Shown here: positions 46,008 through 59,300 of the stretch, one piece after another | Position numbering within the stretch: the stretch's first letter is position 1 | Layout of the letters: each line of letters starts with the position of its first letter | Assembly (NCBI GenBank): GCA_950022295.1 | Contig: OX465600.1 | Coordinates: 307,158,031 to 307,222,030, forward strand | Direction: 5' to 3' | DNA: 64,000 nt | Source: Bromus sterilis | Taxonomy: Eukaryota > Streptophyta > Magnoliopsida > Poales > Poaceae | The notes under the pieces: model-generated | The model's input: only the letters and a program-made list of their open reading frames with translations | Databases searched by the model: none | Told to the model about the DNA's origin: nothing | Program-made: the position numbers and the translations under genes

Positions 46008-46214
46008 CCAAGCCTCCTCTGCTCCCCCTGCTAATCCTGCCCCTAAACACACTCTTCTTCTTCTTCTTCCTCGCAAGAATCCCCGCGGCTCAAGCAAAGC
46101 AAAGCGGACAGCGGGCGGGCGGCCGGCCGGCGATCCAATCACCCCCTTCCCCGCGCTGCCGCCGAAGAAGAGAGGCAGCGGCTGGGCTCGGCCCTCTCTT
46201 GGCCCGGCCCGGCG

Positions 46215-49200
46215 ATGGGGTTCGAGGAGGCCGCGCCTGGCGGCGGCGGCGCGATCCGGGGGCTCCTGCGGCGGAAGCAGGTGGACTCCGACCGTGCCCG
46301 CGCCGCCGGCGGCCAGCAGCTCGCCAAGGAGCTCTCCATCACGCAGCTCATCGCTATCGGTACTTATTTTTCCTTTTTTGCTATCGGACCTCTCTTGATC
46401 TTTATGGGAACTGGATGGATTACGTGCTAGTAGCAAAAGCGATAGCTTTGCCCCTGCGTTTCCGCCGCTGCCCACGCCTGAAAAAACCAGGATCTTTCAG
46501 CTCACCTCGCCAACAGTGAAAAATTTCTTGCCTGAATTCGGATTGTTGGTGCAATTTTCTGCAAGGTTTTATACTACGCAGCTTTGGATTTGTCTCCTCG
46601 TGACTAACACGGCCGCCAAATCCAAAATCTGTTAGTTCAAGCACCACTGGTTGGCCTACAGTTGTGAGGAGTAACAAATCTTGGTGCTGCAAAATCCACA
46701 AACCTGCAGAAGCTTCCATTGAAGGGTAGCACACCAAGCATCGTATCGCATGATTCGAGATAATATTTACTCGAGTAGTCGTTGCATGGTCTGAGATCTC
46801 AATAGGAAAGTTTTGATTGGGCAACGAACTAAGATGCAGATTCCGTCCAGTTTGTACTGTACTTTCCATGGAAGGTTGAGGGGTATCTCGAGTTCAGGAT
46901 TCTGCCGTGCCTCGTACTAGTATACTCTTGTGCTTGTTTTGGTTGTTGATGTGTCAGCGTTGCTAGGGTGGGTGGGTGGGTCCTCCCTTAGGATTCTAAT
47001 CTCCCAAATCTTGCTACTACGTTGATGGTGTAAATGTAATTATCATTCCTAATTGTGCTCTGTTTTGATGTGGAAATTGTTACGTGCTTCTGGAATGCAG
47101 AGTGTTCTTAACACTATGCAGAGTTTATGCTGTGTGTTGCACTGATTACGGAGTTTCATGATCCGCAAAAAATAATGTTAGAGCGTTTCATGTGATGAAA
47201 GTAATACTCATGGAACATTTTGGGTTATCTTTCAGGCGTCGGTTCGACGGTCGGAGCTGGGGTGTACGTCCTCGTGGGGACGGTTGCTCGGGAGCACTCT
47301 GGCCCGGCATTGACGCTTTCGTTTCTGATCGCCGGAATAGCGGCTGCCCTTTCGGCTTTCTGTTACGCGGAGCTTGCTAGCCGCTGCCCTTCTGCGGGAA
47401 GCGCCTACCACTACTCCTACATCTGCGTTGGCGAAGGGTAATTTTCTGATGTTATGTTGGAGTACACATTGTTCATGAAGTGCGGTGTTCAGTTGATCAG
47501 ACGTTCTCACACTCTGTTCAACATTTTTGTTTACCTAGAGTTGCATGGTTGATTGGCTGGGCTTTGATATTGGAATATACGATTGGCGGATCAGCTGTTG
47601 CCCGTGGCATATCTCCCAATCTTGTAAGTGGATTCTCCCCTGTTTCTGCGTTGTGGCATGTTGGTTAGTAGTTTTGAGTGTTTGACCTTCCCACTCACCT
47701 AACATACTCTGTCTATCCGTTCAGGCGTTATTTTTTGGAGGACCAAATAGTCTTCCATGGATTCTAGCACGCCATGAGCTCCCATGGTTAGATGTTGTTG
47801 TTGATCCGTGTGCTGCTGCCTTGGTTTTCCTTGTCACTGCCCTTTTATGCGTCGGGATAAAAGAGGTGCTGGCTTCTACACTTCAAATACATCTTTCGTG
47901 CTCCTTTCTCGAGAATTATAGACTATGATATTTACCCTTCGGTTTTTTTTTGTAACAGAGTACATTTGTACAAGGAATTGTGACGGTCCTGAACTGTTGT
48001 GTGATGCTCTTTGTTATTATAGCCGGTAGTTACATTGGCTTCCAAACAGGATGGGTCGGCTACAAGGTGTCTGGCGGGTAATGTGAAAATCACTTCAAAG
48101 CCTATTTTAGTTTCCCTATTTGGAAAATAGTGTGCTTATCCACTCCTTCTCCTTCCGCAGATTTTTGCCATATGGAGTGAATGGAATGCTTGCTGGATCA
48201 GCAACTGTTTTCTTTGCCTACATAGGCTTTGATTCAGTTGCCAGCACTGCTGAGGAGGTAATGAAAGGCCCTATTTTCCAGATTGGCTTGGCACCTCTTA
48301 CGCTCACTGGATCGGTGGCATTGTTAAGAACTCTTTCTTTCATCTAAACTTCCATTCCAACAGGTGAGGAATCCACAACGAGATCTGCCACTGGGAATAG
48401 CCACATCATTGTCGATCTGCTGTACCTTGTACATGCTGGTTTCGGTTGTTATTGTCGGTCTGGTGCCATACTTTGCTATGGACCCAGACACCCCTATTTC
48501 CTCTGCCTTCGCGAGGCATGGAATGCAGTGGGCGATGTAAGGAGTCCTTTCGAAAACTCTTCCATTTCGCTGTGCGTCACTTGGTGTGCTTCCTGCTGAG
48601 GCCTTTTTTTGCCTGCACTGTCTTGTTTTAGGTACCTTGTAACATCTGGTGCCGTTCTCGCTCTCTGCTCAACCTTGATGGGATCACTTCTGCCACAGCC
48701 AAGGATATTGATGGCCATGGCGAGAGATGGGCTGTTGCCATCCTTCTTCTCTGATGTTAGTGAAAAGACACAAGTTCCTGTCAAGAGCACAATCGTAACT
48801 GGCATCTGTGCGGCTTCTCTGGCTTTCTTTATGGATGTTTCACAACTGGCAGGAATGGTAAGGGATCTGGGAACCATTAAATAGTTTTCACTTTTGAGAA
48901 ATTTGTTGGTCTTTGGCTCAAGATGAGATTTCATGAATTGAACTTTCACACAGTATGTTAGGAAGATCTAGAATTTTATGAGTACTAAAGGTCGGAGGTT
49001 AGAGCTAAAAGAGTTCAGTTCGGTTGCAGGTCAGTGTAGGCACGCTCCTCGCGTTCACCATAGTCGCCATCTCCATCTTGATTCTCAGATATGTTCCTCC
49101 AGATGAGGTACCCCTGCCATCTTCTCTCCAAGAGTCATTCCGTTTAAGCCAAGAATGTGATGAGGAAAAGGTGGGGGGTCCTCTTGGAGATGGAAATCTT

Positions 49201-50194
49201 GAACAGGGGACATCTGAGATAAAGGATGTGATTGTAGTAGAATCAATCGATGACCCTCTTATTGAGAAGCAGCAATACACAAGTACGTTTGTGAATTTCC
49301 ATTTTGACTTGGTCTGTTCTACATTTCTAAGTATGTGCATTTTACTTGAGCTAGCTAACCAATCTCTCCATAAATCCATCAGGCAAATTGGATGAGTTAA
49401 AGCGGCGGAAAACCGCTGCCCGCAGCATAGCATCTGTATGTGTAGGGGTTCTAATCCTGACGGCCTCAGCTTCTGTACCGTTCATGCCATTGTAAGTATA
49501 TGGAACAAGCATATCTTGTTATGCAGGAAGGAGCACACACTTCTGTTGACACACGAACACGTGACACAACTTCTTCCCACAATGAACAAGTGTAAGTAAA
49601 ATACCGACCAGTCTAACACGCATTTCACGTCAGGCTTGTGAGGTGCTTCGCCTGCGTCTTTGGTGGCCTGGTCCTTCTAGCCGGTCTCGGTGTGCTCTCC
49701 TGGATCGAACAAGACGATGGAAGACACTCATTTGGCCACTCTGGAGGTACGCAGATTTTTTTTTCTTTGCATATTAAGCATGTCTACTAGATGAGTTGGT
49801 AACTTGATATCACAACCTCTTTATGCTCCTCCCGGTGCAGGATTCATCTGCCCGTTCGTTCCGTTGCTGCCAGTGATGTGCATTCTCATAAACACATACT
49901 TGCTCATAAATCTAGGGTGAGTACCTGATACTGTGATCTGACTCACCTATAAGTTTACTTTGTCCATAAAATGTTCAAAATGGAAGTATGCATATCCACA
50001 TTTCTGAACATTGCTAACTTCTGTTTTTCAGGGCTGGCACGTGGATGCGAGTCGGGGTATGGTTGGTGATGGGGGTCTTTGTGTACATTTTCTACGGCCG
50101 GACCCACAGCTCGCTGACGGACGTCGTGTACGTCTCCCTGGCTCAGGCAAACGAGATATACGGCTCTCCTTCTTCGTCAGGGTTTGTGGCCTAG
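46215..50194 (+). CDS. CAT: Cationic amino acid transporter, CAT2/CAT4 type (APC superfamily)
   Basis: A multi-pass carrier moving amino acids, typically at the tonoplast for the CAT2-4 subgroup. Exons 46215-46359, 47236-47437, 47539-47623, 47725-47865, 47959-48077, 48161-48257, 48364-48536, 48632-48857, 49030-49282, 49383-49491, 49634-49746, 49841-49916 and 50032-50194 join in frame to 633 aa, the usual family length. The amino-acid permease core starts LAKELSITQLIAIGVGSTVG and AGVYVLVGTVA. It continues with SFLIAGIAAALSAFCYAELA, the conserved CPSAGSAYHYSYICVGE, AYIGFDSVASTAEEVRNPQR and LLPQPRILMAMARDGLLPSF. A hydrophilic loop (exon 9, about residues 395-460) precedes the C-terminal membrane segments. 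The first intron is the longest (about 875 bases). AATAAA at 50500-50505 may be the polyadenylation signal. Substrate preference cannot be read from sequence. Confidence 0.95.
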
Positions 50195-50969
50195 CTAGAT
50201 ACTGTCACAGATCACCCTTGAGAGATTATATCTTTGATCCGGAGTCCATACCACGAAATCCTTGAGCACCCTGGGTCAGAGGGGCTCTTCCCCTGCTGCT
50301 GCATCCTGCATTGCAAGGCAGGACATGGGGTCTGAAGAATTCCAACAAATTTTAAAGTAGTATACATTGTAGTCTGTACATTACGTGCCTCGCTGTAGGA
50401 ATGTGAATAGTAAATATGTATGAATAGAAGTGTAAGGTTTGCAATATGTGCAACATTGTAAAGGGTGAATTCATTGAAGTACACAAATGTACCGGAGTCA
50501 ATAAAACTTGAGATATCTTGGTGTGACAGCACAGCAGAAAACAATTCTGTATCAGTCATTCTTCAGTTTGTCATGCAGCATAATGTGCTATTTTCATTTT
50601 AACTTCCTCTGCAACGGCATAAACAAAGTCAGTAGAATGATAGCCTATGATTTCTCATCATTCAGTTTTCACTTTGCTTCAAGATCTAATGACATTCTCC
50701 CAGTGGCATGAGGAGGCTATAAAACACTTGTGCTGTTTGAGTGCACAACAACCATAATACCAAATTCTTTCACTAGATTAACTACAATACAAAACGCTAT
50801 TCTAAAAACATACATCAATCAAATCCAAGCCACACTGCCTTAGAGAAGAACAAGTTATGCACCAGATTAACTACATCACAGCAAGCTATTATGTAAAAAA
50901 ATTTACAATAGAGTATAATAGTATCAGCTATATTCCCTTCTGTTTCCCCAGGTTTTCTGAAAACTCCGC

Positions 50970-53590
50970 CTAGGAGTCATTTTTGCGTAGGTTGTAGAAG
51001 ATCGAGCCATCAATCGTCTCCATGGCAAGTTGATTCAACCGCAGAAGGATCAACAGGTAGGACCTTCCTTTGCGCCCTACAAGAACAAGGGCGAATGGAA
51101 CCGTCAATGGGACTTGTCTAGTGTAAAAACAACATTTGACACTTCTGGGGGCAGGGAACGGTGAGTATAAGATTATAACATACCCAAGCCAATCGATCCA
51201 ACATCATCCTGATTCAAACTTCCATGAGCGTTGTCACCACCGAAGTATGCATTTAGTTTTGAAACAGCGTCATGCAATTCCTGATAAAAAAAGGTGAGCC
51301 GCAAAAAAAAGTCAGCATTACAGTAGATTGCTTTGAGGTGGCATAACTAAGATAACACTACTATCGTCATGACACCGCTACAATGCAGAGACCAAGACAA
51401 AAAAGAAAGTTCATGGCAAGAGGCAAGAAAAGATATTGCACAATTTCTCCCTCCTAGTAATTAATTCCAGTAACATCTCTGAATTACATGGACTCTGCTG
51501 TTTTTGTAACCACTACAAAATAGACAACATGCAAAAAGTAGAATGAGAAGCATTGCCAAGTAGTTTAAGAAAGAGCTCAGACCTCCCATGATGCGAGAGT
51601 CTTCATATAAGGAGGAAGTTTATCATACTCCTCCTTTGACGCCCTTATCATTCCTTGGAAAGCATTGCATTCACAGATTCAACAGAGATGTCAGTCATAA
51701 AAAGCGAGTATTTAATACATCTTCTAAACATAAAAGTTACATTGTGCTTACCATCTTGCCCATATGTTTCATTTTGGGGAGGTGTGGGTTCTTCTTCTTC
51801 AGCTTCCTCCAAGATATCTTGGTCATCAACACTGAACAGTATAAACACGTAATTAATATTCAAGGAAGATAAAGAGAAAAGAACTGTGGTGAACAAATAA
51901 ATGAACAGCGTGCAAAGGACATTGCAATAGATATCTCATATATGTCTATTTCGTTGAGTTACCTTTCAGGTTTCCTGTAAGTCATTTTTGGGCTTGCAGA
52001 AAAATCATTATCTGCGACATCTGAACAAATTATTATCTCTATTCAATTTAGGAATTGCAGTAAGAAATACTAATATGTATATTGCATTTAAAACAGTTGA
52101 TTTAAGAGGATGATTTGCAAGTGTTCCTTACCTTGAGAGTACAGAGCAGCTAGACCAGCATCAGAAATCCCAAGATTCTTCAGTGACATGGAATCCTCAA
52201 ATCTTACATGCAGTCAAGAAAGAACTCAATACTCTGTATCTCAATTGCACAAACCACTAGCAGAAACACAAAAGAATGATTTGATGCTGAGTAGTGCAAT
52301 GGAGTACAATGGATCTCCTGGCATAAGTCATCTGTACCCGAGTTAGAGCAAACTAACTCCCTCTAAATGAAGAAGAATTGCGTAATATATTTCCAAAAGA
52401 CATAAGCCCATTAGTAATTGTTTAGTTCAAGATCAAATTTTAGCCTTGATGCATTCAAATTGTTAAGCTTATCCAGTATAACAAGTCCCTAACAACAAAA
52501 ACAATCGTAATCTCCAATGTTTGCTGGCCCCAAATGATGGCATGGCAACATGATATTTGGGAGGTTCAGGCATTTTATAGCAGGAATGAAAAAGTAGTAC
52601 TAGCAAATGTCAACAGCTAATAGTAGAATTCAGCAGAACAAGTTACTTGAATAAATATGGTTGAACTCCTAACGCTCAAATCTTCAGATTCTGATTTTCA
52701 ACTACAATGAACGTTCAACGTGACAACGCTGCAATGAAAACCCTTACAACTAGCCAACTAGGCGCAAACTGAATAATCTCCTATTTGGAGCATATGCATC
52801 TCGAATTGCTGCTATGTACCCATTCCATCAGCCCGGTCAAAGATCACACCCAACACAATCAAAGATGCATTTCTCCAAAAAATGCCATACTAGTAATGGA
52901 AGGATACAGCGCGTCATCGTCGTCGTCCAAGCGCTCCCGAGCAGACCTCAGCACCGAACTTGACCCTCCCAATGGATCATTCCCGGGGGCCTCAAGCTCC
53001 TCCTCGTCCACCTCGTCCTCCACCTCTGCACCAGCAAGAGAACCCCACGACCCTCAGACCTCAGTCAAACAAGACGAACGTTGCAGGGGCAGAGCTTCAA
53101 AGTGGCATCGCCAGTGGGTTCCTGCCTGCCTGAAGTGGGGGTGTGTGCAAACGCGGGATGAGACTCACCGGGTGCGACGTAGCCGTAGGAGACGAGGCGG
53201 TGCTCGACGGCGTCGGCGTGGCGGGAGAAGACGTTGAGAGCCTCGCGGCAGTGGCCGAGGAGCTCCTCGACGGAGACGGTGCCGAAGGCCATGGACTCGA
53301 GGCGCGCCAGGTCGGCGCCCGCCGCCTCCACCCGCCGGTCCAGCCCCTGCAGGAACGCGTTCGTCGCCGACTCTGCAAGCAAAATAACCGTGCCGTGAGA
53401 GAAGTAAGCGCCGGCGGAACCCTAGGAGGGGACGGGGACGGCGGCGAGATCGGTCAGATGCGGTACCGAGGGGGATGGCGCGGCGGGAGAGGGCGTCGGA
53501 GAGCGCGCGGGAGGAGTCGTCGGCGTGGGTGAGGACTTCGGAGAGGGATCCGCACAGCGCAGATATCGACGCGTCCATCTCGCGCTGCAT
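50970..53590 (-). CDS. Probable SKA3-like spindle and kinetochore-associated protein
   Basis: Exons on minus: 53590-53467, 53372-53169, 53025-52908, 52202-52132, 52020-51963, 51831-51752, 51653-51583, 51280-51184, 51076-50970. They join in frame to 309 aa with GT-AG introns. The N-terminus MQREMDASISALCGSLSEVL through residue ~110 is helical and coiled-coil-like (RRVEAAGADLARLESMAFGT, EELLGHCREALNVFSRHADA). A long acidic disordered middle follows (EVEDEVDEEELE, RLDDDDDALF). The conserved C-terminus has EEYDKLPPYMKTLASWEELH, then LGRKGRSYLLILLRLNQLAM and ETIDGSIFY. From memory the C-terminal pattern matches plant proteins annotated as SKA3, which help couple kinetochores to microtubules; I cannot check this by search. 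Gene structure is much surer than the name. It converges on the transporter gene. Confidence 0.75.
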
Positions 53591-53813
53591 CGCGTCGGCG
53601 GCGGCGGCGGCGGGTCGCCGGAGTTGGGGCGGGAGGGGAAGGAAATTGGGGAATGGTTCCTCAGTTTTCCTTCGAATTTTCAGTGAGCACGGTGGGGAAA
53701 TGGTTGCTTCTTTTCTGTCCGGCGGGTCCGCTCCGTCGTGGATGGGCCGAAGGAGTAGTTGAGGGATTCTGGGCTTCCTATGGTACTGGGCCGAATGCGA
53801 GGGCACAGTACAT

Positions 53814-55157
53814 TAGGTTACCTTTGAGAGTTTTTCCGCTCAAAACAATATGCTGAGATCACTAGTTTTTCTTATATATAAAAAGGGTGAATTTTATTAG
53901 CTCAAATAGAGCATCAAGAGAATACAAACATTACGAGCATAGATTGGGCCTCTATATAGCTAAGATGCGCACGGCCAACATCAAGACACACACAAAATGC
54001 CAACAACTAGCAAAATTATATAAGATTAAAGCATAGACGAGAAAAAAAGAATCCCAAAGCGATCAGATCCACGATAGGTAAATTGTAGCAATAACTATAT
54101 CCACATCAAAGATCTCATGACTTCACACAACCGATAAAGTTCTTCAATAGCAACGCCTTCAGGAAGGAGGCGATGCCGACGCGACCGCCATCACCAGATC
54201 CAACCAACAAAAGCTAGAATCTAGGTTTTCACCCTAAAAAAATAGTCCAAGCATATCCGACCAATGCCTTTTACAATGTCACGATGTAAGGCTTCATATG
54301 CGGTACTGTTCCAGATCTGGATGTTTCCATCCAGATCCGGGGACGAAGCACATATCAGTCCCACCGCAACATATGACACTATCATATGCCCCGGATTTCC
54401 AACACTATATCACAACATTACAGCTACATGGATACAACATCTCATACAATCGGCATACAACTGCCTTAATTACATTACTTTAGGTTATCTTTGAGATTTT
54501 TTCCGCTCAAAACAATATGCTGCGATCACTAGTTTTTTTGTATATATAAAAAGGGTGAATTTTATTAGCTCAAATAGAGCATCAAGATAATACAAACATT
54601 ATGAGCAAACACACATTGGGCCTCTATATAGCTAAGATGCGCACAGTCAACATCAAGACACTCACAAAATGCCGACAACTAGAAAAATCATATAAGATTA
54701 AAGCATAGACGAGAAAAGAAAAAGAATCCCAAAGCGATCAGATCCACGATAGGTAAAATTGTAGCAATAACCATATCCGCATCAAACATCTCATGACTTC
54801 ACACAACCGATGAAGTTTTTCAATAGCAATGTCTTCAGAAAGGAAGCGACGCTGACGTGGTCGCCATCACCAGGTCCAACCAACAAAAGCTAGAATCTAG
54901 GTTTTCACCCTAAAAAAATAGTCCAAGCATATCCGAACAATGCCTTTTACAATGTCACGATGTAAGGCCTGATATGCGGTACTGTTCCAGATCTGGATGT
55001 TTCCATCCAGATCCGGGGACGAAGCACATATCGGTCCCACCGCGACATATGACATTGCCATATGCCCCGGATTTCCAACACGATATCACAACATTACAGC
55101 TACATGGATACAACATCTCATACAATCGGCATACAACTGCCTTAATTACATTACATC
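53814..55157. repeat. Tandem duplication of a ~670-bp repeat block
   Basis: Copy 1 (53814-54480) and copy 2 (54481 to about 55157) both start TAGGTTA(C/T)CTTTGAGA and run collinear through GCTCAAAACAATATGCTG, GGGTGAATTTTATTAGCTCA, CAAAAGCTAGAATCTAGGTT and GATCTGGATGTTTCCATCCA to CATACAACTGCCTTAATTAC. They differ by scattered substitutions and small indels. The last ~200 bases of each (from 54285 and 54962) are also the start of the element at 56388. The block lies directly upstream of the SKA3-like gene. Frames of 60-76 codons are shared only because the DNA is. Confidence 0.88.
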
Positions 55158-55210
55158 AGCGGAAGATACATGTCTGAGTACAAATTACAATCAATTACCT
55201 AGTGGCGACC

Positions 55211-56387
55211 ACGATCAATTGCGTAGTGGCAAAAAATGCAGTACAACAATAAAAAAACGGTTCGTTTTGAAAATCATATTATTTTTTTATACACCACGTA
55301 TGAAAAGACAATGTTCTGAAATTTTACACTCATGTATTATATGTGTGTATGTTTGTTCATAAAAATATTCAGATTTTTTTCACCAAGTGGAAATTTGATT
55401 TTGAAATCATCCTCCCTGGAGCTCGTCCTCAAATAGCAATATTCATTTTGTAGTTCCATATGCATTGTAGAAACTATATTGGAAAGCACGAGGTTATAGG
55501 TTTTATTGGAAGACATTTAACCGTTTTATTGAGTCCACAGATCATTGTGCCCAAAGGAGTAAAGTCAACCACCAAATACGCGTCAAGTATTGCCTCATCT
55601 TCAATGGGTACCCATGATCAAAGATCCTTGCATGCGCCTATCAAGGCACCCCCGATTGAAGAGAGGATAATTGGTAAGAAAATGAGTAATTGCTTCTTTA
55701 CCAATACAATCCTTTTTTACACAATTATATTAATATGGATAGGCAAATCATGGACTAATATATTATAATATTTATGCCTTCGCTGCAACCCACATGTAAT
55801 CATCTAGTTCGTGAAACAAATCTAGCTCAAAACAGATGATTAAGAATATTTACAAAAAAGACCCTACAATTAATGAATAATAAAAACCATTTCGGGTCCT
55901 CAAGTACCGTCTCACCATTTAATATCCAAGCCACCATTTGATGGCTTCTCGCCCCTCGTTGGTTATCCAAAGTGGAAGGTTGAGTTGTAGACAGCAGTAA
56001 ATTTCCTCGGTGAAGATACCAAGGTTTGTCTCTAGTAGTACTCAAATAACGACAGGAAGGTGACAACAGCGCCAGCAATTAGGCGGTTGACGTGGATCTG
56101 CACACACAAAAGATAAATTTGCTCCCAATGAGTTCAGAGAGGTTTTCAATCCCTCCAGCCTTGTTGTTTACAAATGATCAAACACACGGGATAATAATAA
56201 TAATAGCGATAGCAACAGAAAAAGGAAATAAAGCAGAAAATAAATAGTGGGTGTAAACAGTGTTGGAAATATGAACCGAGGTCCCATGATGTTCACTAGT
56301 GATATCTCTCTCCCAAAAGACGATAAAATAGCCATGCGAGGTAAACAAATTACAGCTGGGCAATTGACAGGATTATGTGCGCAAACG
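55211..56387. other. No gene assigned
   Basis: A 102-codon frame at 55460-55768 has no recognisable domain; the rest is AT-rich. The sequence homologous to the repeat on the right ends near 55210 in CCTAGTGGC. Confidence 0.45.
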
Positions 56388-59300
56388 GTAAGGCCCGATA
56401 TGCGATACTGTTCCAGATCAAGATGTTTCCATCCAGATCCGGGGACGAAGCACATATCGGTCCCACCGCGACATATGACGAAGTCATATGCCCCGGATTT
56501 CCAACATGATATCACAACATTACAGATACAAGGATACAATATCTCATACAATCGGCATACAACTGCCTTAATACAATACAACATCGGAAGATACATGTCT
56601 GGGTACAGACTACAAGCAAATGCCTAGTGGCAAAGAGAAAAACATCGATCCCCATAACCACATGGGTCCAGGCCCTCCACCGGGATCCGGCTAACTAGTC
56701 GTCGTCGAGTCTCCACGTGAAACGTCAATCACCATACCTGTTGTCGATCAAGACCTCTGAAAAGAGTTTGGGGGTAGTATCATGAGTACAGAAGTACTCA
56801 GCATCCAACTGTAGTGGTCATCTGACCCAGCAAGGACTTCATCACTCGTCATTCTAGGACAACTAGTAGTTTACGGTAAGGATGGGGTAAGTGGTGAGGT
56901 TGCTGCCGCACTAGCATTTATGAAGTGGCTAACGATCTAGAGAATAAGATAAGAAGCCAAGCATTCGATGAGGAATCGCCTCCAACAAGTCTTGCTATCA
57001 ACTACTACGCAAACATAACACCTATCCTATCCTTGTCCTCCTCTTCGCATCCTGACGAAGAACAAGCAGTCAAGGCACACACACGTTGATCAAATTATAT
57101 TAAGATTATCTCAGTTGTTGTTGTCTATGAACAAGGAGTAGGTCTCAAGTCGTCCATAACCGTGGACACGGCTTCTCGAAAAGATTTAACCCTGCAGGGG
57201 TGTACCAACTGCCCATTACAAAGCTCCGCACGCACGCCCATCTCTCTCAGTTGCTACCCATCACAAGCAACCATTTTATGATTTAGTTCCAAGAGATCCG
57301 AAACGACAGGTCCCTCTAACTAACAACGAACAAATCCGGGTGGCCCCCGGGGAGTCGACACCCAACCCAAAAGCCGGTCACGCTCTCGGATCGAACTCTT
57401 CCGAATGGCTAAGGTCGGGGTTAGCCTCACCTATATAACAGGGGACTTCCCTAGCTCACCAGTGTGGACCAACAAAGGAACTATGTCTCTGCTGGCCCGA
57501 GTTGTTTTAAAACCACTGGCTGCAGACCAGTTACGCACACGGTTTCAAATGGTAAATCAGCTTGGGCCACCTCTAGAAATGTTTGAAGCTAGGTAGGTAA
57601 GAAGAGGGGACCCCATAGCATCCCACACGCGGTTAGGCACGCTCAGTCTTAAAACCAATACCCGGAACTCGGATCCTAGGTGACTCGAATGGAACAAAGC
57701 GTCGGGGCGGGATAGCCTAGACCTTCCATCCTTCGTCGAATATAGTCAACATTATAATAATCATATCATCAACAACAATATAATAATGTGATGTCCCAAA
57801 CCAAGGAGTAACAGGGTAACATCGTAGCATCCTAAGCATGCACTAAGCAGGGGCTGAGCAACGAGCAATAATAACATAACAATACAAGGTTTGCTGGGAA
57901 GGGACATGGCTGTATCGGTTTGAAAGAGGCTGTAAACATGTGGTAGGATCAAACATCGAACCTAACCTAGACTAGCATGCAAACCGCTGGTTGAAATAGA
58001 ATGGATCATAAGTAATGTATAGTCCTTGCCTGTTGATAAGTCGGGTTCCGAAGGTGTAGTCGATCGCAAGCTCGCATCGTCTCCGAAGGTACCCGCGGAA
58101 GCACACAAGACGATAAACACTGGAAAGCAATCAACGAGCAAGCACTCTATTACTACGGGGCAACACAAGATCAAGAAGACAACACACGACACGGCAACGC
58201 GATACGGATCTATCGTCGATAACGGTTACTAACAGTTTAAGTGGGGTATCGGTCACACACGACGAATACCGCACGTTTACGGAGGTTCAAGTTGCTTAGC
58301 TACAGGTGATCAACAAAGGTTGTTAACATGGCAACTCAAGCAAGAATGGCATAGCACACAAACATGTCAAGAGGTGAAGCACAAAGTAAACTATCTATGC
58401 TAGTCAATTTAAGTGAGGCACAACCTAAACATGGCATATCACTAAGTGCTCCACGACAATTAAAGGATTTGGTACTGTTCTGTCCTAAACCATATTTTAG
58501 GTTGGTTAATAACAGCAAAAAATAGCATAAACACAAAGTACACGAAAAACTAATCAAGTTACATATAAAGAACACCCCAAATGGAGTTACGGTTAAAAAG
58601 ATATAAGCAAAACAAGTTACGGGCACAATCTGCCAACATCAGGAAGCACACGTTAGAGCAATGCATAAACAGGATAATCAATGCAAACATGTTCAAAATG
58701 ATATGGAACTAAATTAGACATGACAGGGAAGGCATGGCAAAAAGAATCATGCAAATAGACATCATAGATCAAAAGATATTAAGCAAACAACATGGCGTCG
58801 GAACGTGACAGACTTAGAGAAAAACAGATGTGGCTGTCAAAAACAGCAGGATAGCAACTTTGGAGCTCAATAACTATATGACCAGAAAGCATATCATGAA
58901 AATGCAATACATATAATGGAAGTAGACATGATGCTTAACAATATGCAATTGGAATCACTCAATTCCGATAAACGGTCGCGACACACTCGTCGACCGAAGT
59001 TGCAACAAAATATAAACATCAGCACACTAACAACAGGGTAGCTACTTTGGGTGAAGATACAGTCATCATGCAGCAGGCATATATGGCATGTGAATGCATG
59101 TAACTGAAGTAGAAACAATGCTTAATAAGATGCAATTGGAATCAATCAAATCCGATGAACGGTTGCGAAGCAATCGTCACCCGAAGTTGCAATAAAATAA
59201 CAGTTTTCAGACAGACTTAACAGCAGATTGCATTTAACGACCAGGTGCCCTGTTTGAACAGCAATAACTATATCTAAACAAGCTCAAAACAATTAACTCG

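Noticed and set aside
53165..53806. 213-codon minus-strand frame covering SKA3-like exons 1 and 2
   Set aside because: It reads through the first intron and shifts frame in exon 2; splice sites give a better, longer, in-frame nine-exon model.
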